Assembly: GCA_964648485.1 (NCBI GenBank)
Contig: CAZYOF010000003.1
Location: forward strand, 145,628 to 209,627
Length of the DNA: 64,000 nucleotides
Source: DAIOEK01 sp964648485
GTDB taxonomy: Bacteria > Chloroflexota > Anaerolineae > Anaerolineales > Anaerolineaceae
Reading direction: 5' to 3'
Both the position numbers and the translations under genes were made by a program. Positions 60,062 through 64,000 of the stretch are shown in pieces. Position 1 is the stretch's first letter. The number at the start of each line of letters is the position of its first letter. The notes below the pieces were generated by a model. That model had not been told where the DNA came from, made no database searches, and was given only the letters and a program-made list of their open reading frames with translations.

Positions 60062-61966
60062 ATGATCAGGCGTCTCGGATTGCAATTCCGCGTGGCGCGT
60101 GAGCTCGGTTTCCGCTCCATTAGCAATTATGTACTCTACCAGCTGGGTCTTCGTACGGGTCATTATCAACGTATCCTAAAGCAGTCACTAGCCGAAATAG
60201 ATGATTCGATTGCATTTGTTTCCCCACTATTAAATGTATCGCATACATGGATCGAAGCAGCGAAAAAAAACTTGCTTTTGCTGAATACTCAAGTTGAACA
60301 GATACTAACAGGATCCATTCCTCTCTATGGCGCTGATCCTGTTGAGATCACATTTGATGCCCCACTTCCTGAACAAGACAGGTCTCTCTGGCAGTTTCCT
60401 AAAGGATCGGATGTGGATGTTAAAGATTACTGGGAGCCAGCCCGTTTTGGTTGGGCGGTTCGATTGGCGCAGGCGTATCGATCCAAACCAGATAGTCGAT
60501 TAGCGGGTTTTTTCTGGCAAAAAGTAGAAGAATTTAATCGAGTCGCTGTACCATATCAGGGTATACATTGGGTTTCTGCGCAAGAAGCTGCTCTCAGGTT
60601 GATCCAAATGGTGTTCTGTGCGGATGCATTTTCAATCGACCCAGAATCGACGCCTGACCGGATGCGGTTATTCTCAAAAATGATGCAGGAACATGCAGTC
60701 CGTATTCCACCAACCCTACCTTATGCTAAAGCTCAAAGGAATAATCACCTACTCAGTGAAGCTGCTGGGTTGTTTACCGCAGGCATCGCCTTGCCCAATC
60801 ATCCTTTGGCATCACAATGGATGGATCAAGGTTGGAAAGAGTTTGAGCGGGCGATTCTAGATCAAATTGCAGATGATGGCACCTACGCTCAACATAGTGT
60901 CTGTTACCACCGTCTTATGCTAACGCTGGCACTTTGGATGAATTCTATTCGAGGTAATCGTGATTTTTCACCACCAGTTAAAGAAAAACTGGGTCTGGCT
61001 GCTATTTGGCTGAAAAGACTGGTTGTTGGGGAGAATGGTGACGTACCTAATTTCGGATCAAATGATGGCAGTTTAATCCTTCCCTTTGGAGGGGAAGAAG
61101 TAACCAACTACCAGGTCGTTGCGGAAGTAGCTCTCTCACAATTTGCAAAGGATCGAGATGTTGAATGTTTAGAGAACAAGGCTGGCATCCAGCGAGTAGA
61201 TGGTAAGGATTCCACCCTTTTCTTTTATTGTCAAAAAATTTCCAGCCGTCCAGCCCATGCAGATCAACTGCATGTGGATTTGTGGTGGCGGGGGAAGAAT
61301 ATTTTGCGTGATCCCGGCACTTACCGTTATAATGCGCAAGATCCATGGGAGAATGTCCTTGCGGGCACGGATGTTCACAATACCCTTACGATAGATGATT
61401 TGGATCAGATGGAAAGGGTGGGTAAGTTCCTCTGGGCAAATTGGGCTTCTGGAAGACTCATTCAACCTGAAGAAAAGAATAAAATTGATATTTTTCAAGT
61501 GGCAGGGGAACATGATGGTTATGCTCATCAGAACATCAAACATTGCAGAAAAGTAAATTATCGATCACATAACACCTGGCAGATTCAGGATGATATTATT
61601 CCCCTCAGAAGTACTAGACCAAACTATTTAACGAAAATAGATCTGCATTGGCAGTTACCCGATGCTCAACCTCTGGAGATGTCTGGTAAAGAATCTCATT
61701 GGCAGTTGAATCAGAATGAATTTCAATTTCAGAGTGCTAACTGTAAAGTGATTATTTCACCCAGAGTGGAAAACCCGAATTGCAACTTACATATGGCGGT
61801 TTTCCGTGCAGGAGTATGTGTTTCAGGAAAAATGCCTGGCAAACCATATTGGGGATGGTTTTCTCGAACCTATAGTCACAAGATGCCAGCCATCTCGCTG
61901 GTTTACACCTTTTCAGAGATACCCCCGATCACCATAATCACAGACATATCTTTGCAGGAAGTATAA
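60062..61966 (+). CDS. Heparinase II/III-like (alginate-lyase superfamily) protein
   Basis: 634 residues. The N-terminal alpha/alpha toroid holds AQRNNHLLSEAAGLFTAGIA, the Asn/His motif of heparinase-III-like enzymes, and WVSAQEAALRLIQM; the C-terminal beta-sandwich starts around HADQLHVDLWWRGKNILRDP with the catalytic-type Tyr in GTYRYNA. No signal peptide, so it may act inside on polysaccharide intermediates, as suggested for homologues in capsule clusters. 6-nt gap before, 3-nt gap after. Confidence 0.85.
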   Translation: MIRRLGLQFRVARELGFRSISNYVLYQLGLRTGHYQRILKQSLAEIDDSIAFVSPLLNVSHTWIEAAKKNLLLLNTQVEQILTGSIPLYGADPVEITFDAPLPEQDRSLWQFPKGSDVDVKDYWEPARFGWAVRLAQAYRSKPDSRLAGFFWQKVEEFNRVAVPYQGIHWVSAQEAALRLIQMVFCADAFSIDPESTPDRMRLFSKMMQEHAVRIPPTLPYAKAQRNNHLLSEAAGLFTAGIALPNHPLASQWMDQGWKEFERAILDQIADDGTYAQHSVCYHRLMLTLALWMNSIRGNRDFSPPVKEKLGLAAIWLKRLVVGENGDVPNFGSNDGSLILPFGGEEVTNYQVVAEVALSQFAKDRDVECLENKAGIQRVDGKDSTLFFYCQKISSRPAHADQLHVDLWWRGKNILRDPGTYRYNAQDPWENVLAGTDVHNTLTIDDLDQMERVGKFLWANWASGRLIQPEEKNKIDIFQVAGEHDGYAHQNIKHCRKVNYRSHNTWQIQDDIIPLRSTRPNYLTKIDLHWQLPDAQPLEMSGKESHWQLNQNEFQFQSANCKVIISPRVENPNCNLHMAVFRAGVCVSGKMPGKPYWGWFSRTYSHKMPAISLVYTFSEIPPITIITDISLQEV

Positions 61967-61969
61967 AGT

Positions 61970-63181
61970 ATGCATATTCTAATAATTCATCAGGCGTTTG
62001 CTTCCATAGATGAACCGGGGGGAACCCGGCATCACGAATTCGCCCGCGAATTGGTTGCTGCCGGTCATCGCGTATCAATAATTGCGAGTCCTGTGAGTTA
62101 TCTGACCGGAAAAGCCAGAAAAAATTCCTGGTGTCAAAAAGAATATGATGGCGAAAATATAACCATCCTGCGCGCTTTCACTTATTCCGCCCTTCATAAA
62201 AGTTTCTTTCACCGGGTTCTGAGTTTTTTTAGTTTTATGGTTTCATCTTTCCTGATTGGTATGGGAGTAAAACAGGTCGATCTGGTTTGGGGGACATCTC
62301 CGCCGATTTTCCAGGGATTTACTGCCTGGTTGATAGCCCGCCTGAAAGGTATCCGCTTTTTGTTTGAGGTACGCGATCTGTGGCCGGCATTTGCAATTGC
62401 AGTAGGGGTCCTGAAAAATAAGACGATCATCCGTTTATCAAACTGGTTAGAACTATTTTTATACAGCCACGCGGATACTGTGATGATCAATTCGCCCGGT
62501 TTCCGTCAGCATGTTATGGAGCGGGGGGCAAAAAGAATTGTCCTCATTCCTAATGGTGCTGATCCGTTGATGTTTTCAGGAAGTGGGGAAAACTTCAGAA
62601 ATGAACATGGGCTTACTGGAAAATTTGTGGTGATGTACACCGGCGCACATGGTATTTCAAATGACCTGCAGGTTATCCTTCATGCTGCAAAACTGCTATT
62701 GGATGATGCATCGATCTACTTTGTTTTTGTTGGAGATGGTAAAGAAAAGCAGAATTTAATTAACCAGGCAATGCAGCTCAGCCTGACCAATGTGCTTTTC
62801 CTACCTTCTATTCCCAAAAAGCAAATGGCTGGGGCGCTATCAGCAGCTGATGCCTGCGTTGCTATTCTGAAACCTCTCGATTTATATAAAACAACTTATC
62901 CCAACAAGGTATTTGATGCCATGGCTGCTGGAAAACCGATTCTATTATGTATTGATGGCGTCGTCAGGGAAGTAGTTGAAGAAGCAAATGCAGGAATCTT
63001 TTGCCAACCCGGAGATTTTCCTGCTCTGGCGAATGCAATCCGTTGGATGTCATCTCATCGTTCTGAGGTTGTAAAAATGGGTATGAATGGGCGGGAATTC
63101 CTGAAATTACATTACGATCGAAAGCAAACCGCCCAAGATTTGCTATCCTTATTATCAGAAATGGTTGGTTATCATGGTTGA
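61970..63181 (+). CDS. Glycosyltransferase family 4
   Basis: 403 residues with two Rossmann domains of the GT-B fold. Donor-site region: GAHGISNDLQVILHAAKLL and the C-terminal VFDAMAAGKPILLCIDGVVR followed by E-rich helix. The N-terminus HQAFASIDEPGGTRHHEFAR is that of WcaI/WbuB-type enzymes, often acting on N-acetylated sugars. It lies 3 nt after the heparinase-like gene. Confidence 0.9.
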   Translation: MHILIIHQAFASIDEPGGTRHHEFARELVAAGHRVSIIASPVSYLTGKARKNSWCQKEYDGENITILRAFTYSALHKSFFHRVLSFFSFMVSSFLIGMGVKQVDLVWGTSPPIFQGFTAWLIARLKGIRFLFEVRDLWPAFAIAVGVLKNKTIIRLSNWLELFLYSHADTVMINSPGFRQHVMERGAKRIVLIPNGADPLMFSGSGENFRNEHGLTGKFVVMYTGAHGISNDLQVILHAAKLLLDDASIYFVFVGDGKEKQNLINQAMQLSLTNVLFLPSIPKKQMAGALSAADACVAILKPLDLYKTTYPNKVFDAMAAGKPILLCIDGVVREVVEEANAGIFCQPGDFPALANAIRWMSSHRSEVVKMGMNGREFLKLHYDRKQTAQDLLSLLSEMVGYHG

Positions 63182-63878
63182 GAAAATTCTGGTGGTTGAT
63201 GATGAATTGGCTTTACTGGAGACATTAACCTACAACTTGAAAAAGCAGGGATATGATGTGCTGACCGCTGCAGATGGGCTTCTTGCTTTAGAAATAGCCA
63301 TCAAAGAAAAACCGGATCTTATTATTTTGGATTTGATGCTCCCGGGCATGGATGGGCTGGAAGTGTGCAGGATGGTACGGAAAGAACAGAACACGCCAGT
63401 ACTTATGCTGACAGCTCGTGATGATGAAATTGACCGTGTTGTAGGTCTTGAAGTTGGAGCAGATGATTACCTTACAAAACCATTTTCAATGCGTGAGCTG
63501 CTGGCGAGGGTAAAAGCCATGCTTCGCCGTGTTCGGATGATGCGCGAGGAGGTCAGGGAAACATCAGACACCAAATCAAATACCCTGAAATTTGATAATT
63601 TGATTCTGGATTTGGATCGCAGAGAATTGCGCATAGATGAGAAAGTGGTTCCCCTAAAGCCAAAAGAGTACGAACTGATGGTTTACTTTTGCCGGCATCC
63701 TAAACGAGCAATCAGTCGCGATGCCTTGCTCGAAGAAGTGTGGGGATGGGATTACACCGGAGAATCTCGCACAGTTGATGTGCATATCCGCTGGTTGCGG
63801 GAAAAAATTGAATCTGATTCACAAAATCCGACCAGGATTATAACGGTTCGTGGAGCCGGTTACCGGTTTGAAGGATAA
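63174..63878 (+). CDS. OmpR/PhoB-type response regulator
   Basis: 234 residues from ATG 63174. Receiver domain with acidic pocket VVDDE, phosphoacceptor Asp in LIILDLMLPGMDGLEV (residue ~52) and Lys in YLTKPFS, then a winged-helix domain (LKPKEYELMVYFCRHPKRAI, SRTVDVHIRWLREKIE, RGAGYRFE). It overlaps the glycosyltransferase end by 8 nt, and its kinase starts 3 nt later. The operon link suggests control of envelope polysaccharide genes. Confidence 0.94.
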   Translation: MVEKILVVDDELALLETLTYNLKKQGYDVLTAADGLLALEIAIKEKPDLIILDLMLPGMDGLEVCRMVRKEQNTPVLMLTARDDEIDRVVGLEVGADDYLTKPFSMRELLARVKAMLRRVRMMREEVRETSDTKSNTLKFDNLILDLDRRELRIDEKVVPLKPKEYELMVYFCRHPKRAISRDALLEEVWGWDYTGESRTVDVHIRWLREKIESDSQNPTRIITVRGAGYRFEG

Positions 63879-63881
63879 CAC

Positions 63882-64000
63882 ATGCATACTATCCGGTGGA
63901 GATTAGCTTTACCATTTATCTTCCTCTCGATCCTGGTGATTGGGAGCATTACCTGGTACACCGGGTATCAAATGCAGGTTCAGATTCAAAATATAGAAAC
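63882..64000 (+). CDS. Sensor histidine kinase, 5' end only
   Basis: ATG 63882 is 3 nt after the response regulator stop. The visible 39 residues begin with a basic stretch (MHTIRWRLALPFIF) and one transmembrane helix up to YTGYQ, followed by an outer segment, as in membrane histidine kinases. The catalytic part is outside the window. Partner role is inferred from position. Confidence 0.75.
   Translation, partial: MHTIRWRLALPFIFLSILVIGSITWYTGYQMQVQIQNIE

Overview
The window looks like ordinary chromosome from an anaerobic, Gram-positive-type bacterium, most plausibly of the Chloroflexota (class Anaerolineae). This is an inference from gene content: a four-subunit ferredoxin-dependent 2-oxoacid oxidoreductase, glutaconate-type CoA transferase, menaquinone prenyltransferase, NfeD/slipin pair, transglutaminase/cyclase operon, lipoproteins with Thr/Pro-rich linkers, and a giant exported protein ending in an LPxTG-like motif plus a sortase domain. 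No phage, insertion sequence, CRISPR array or rRNA was seen. One tRNA gene (Glu, anticodon CTC) is present.

Layout. 0-6.3 kb: a nucleobase/nucleoside uptake and catabolism operon (ABC ATPase tail, two permeases, molybdenum and [2Fe-2S] subunits of a xanthine-dehydrogenase-type enzyme, cytosine-deaminase-like amidohydrolase). 6.3-8.5 kb: a 28-residue membrane microprotein, then a TetR regulator whose promoter is bracketed by two matching palindromes, and a membrane protein. 8.5-15.4 kb: small envelope genes, arsenate reductase, chagasin-like lipoprotein, tRNA-Glu, an SsuABC/ThiXYZ-type ABC importer, MenA and an EamA transporter. 15.6-21.8 kb: KorDABC facing GctAB and 1-pyrroline-5-carboxylate dehydrogenase, together suggesting proline/glutamate or other amino-acid fermentation. 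22-27.9 kb: one 1926-residue surface protein built from duplicated cadherin-like and C-type-lectin modules with a C-terminal sortase. 27.9-33.6 kb: SWIM zinc finger, zinc-ribbon membrane protein, acetyltransferase, slipin/NfeD, PhzF. 33.8-37 kb: a YedF/DsrE-like gene, a SelW-type selenoprotein read through an in-frame TGA, then trpS, dtd and a flippase-like membrane protein. 37-47.2 kb: lipoprotein, M6-like metalloprotease, PAP2 phosphatase, transglutaminase plus adenylate-cyclase pair, a PfkB homologue lacking the catalytic Asp, small membrane proteins. 47.2-64 kb: membrane glycosyltransferases and sulfatase-fold enzymes, cysS, a Zn-dehydrogenase/Gfo-Idh fusion with a heparinase-like protein and a GT4 glycosyltransferase (exopolysaccharide work), ending with a response regulator and the start of its kinase.

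The most interesting items are the SelW-like selenoprotein gene, which a standard gene caller breaks at its UGA codon and which carries a hairpin with a GGUCU loop 21 nt downstream; the surface adhesin that carries its own sortase behind an LPDTG motif; a recurrent leaderless promoter layout (a -10 box 6-7 nt before ATG, no Shine-Dalgarno) at four unrelated genes; and two enzyme homologues with substituted catalytic residues (amidohydrolase at 5041 and PfkB at 45480). Where the first ATG of the longest reading frame had no ribosome-binding site, I moved starts downstream; these choices are stated per gene.
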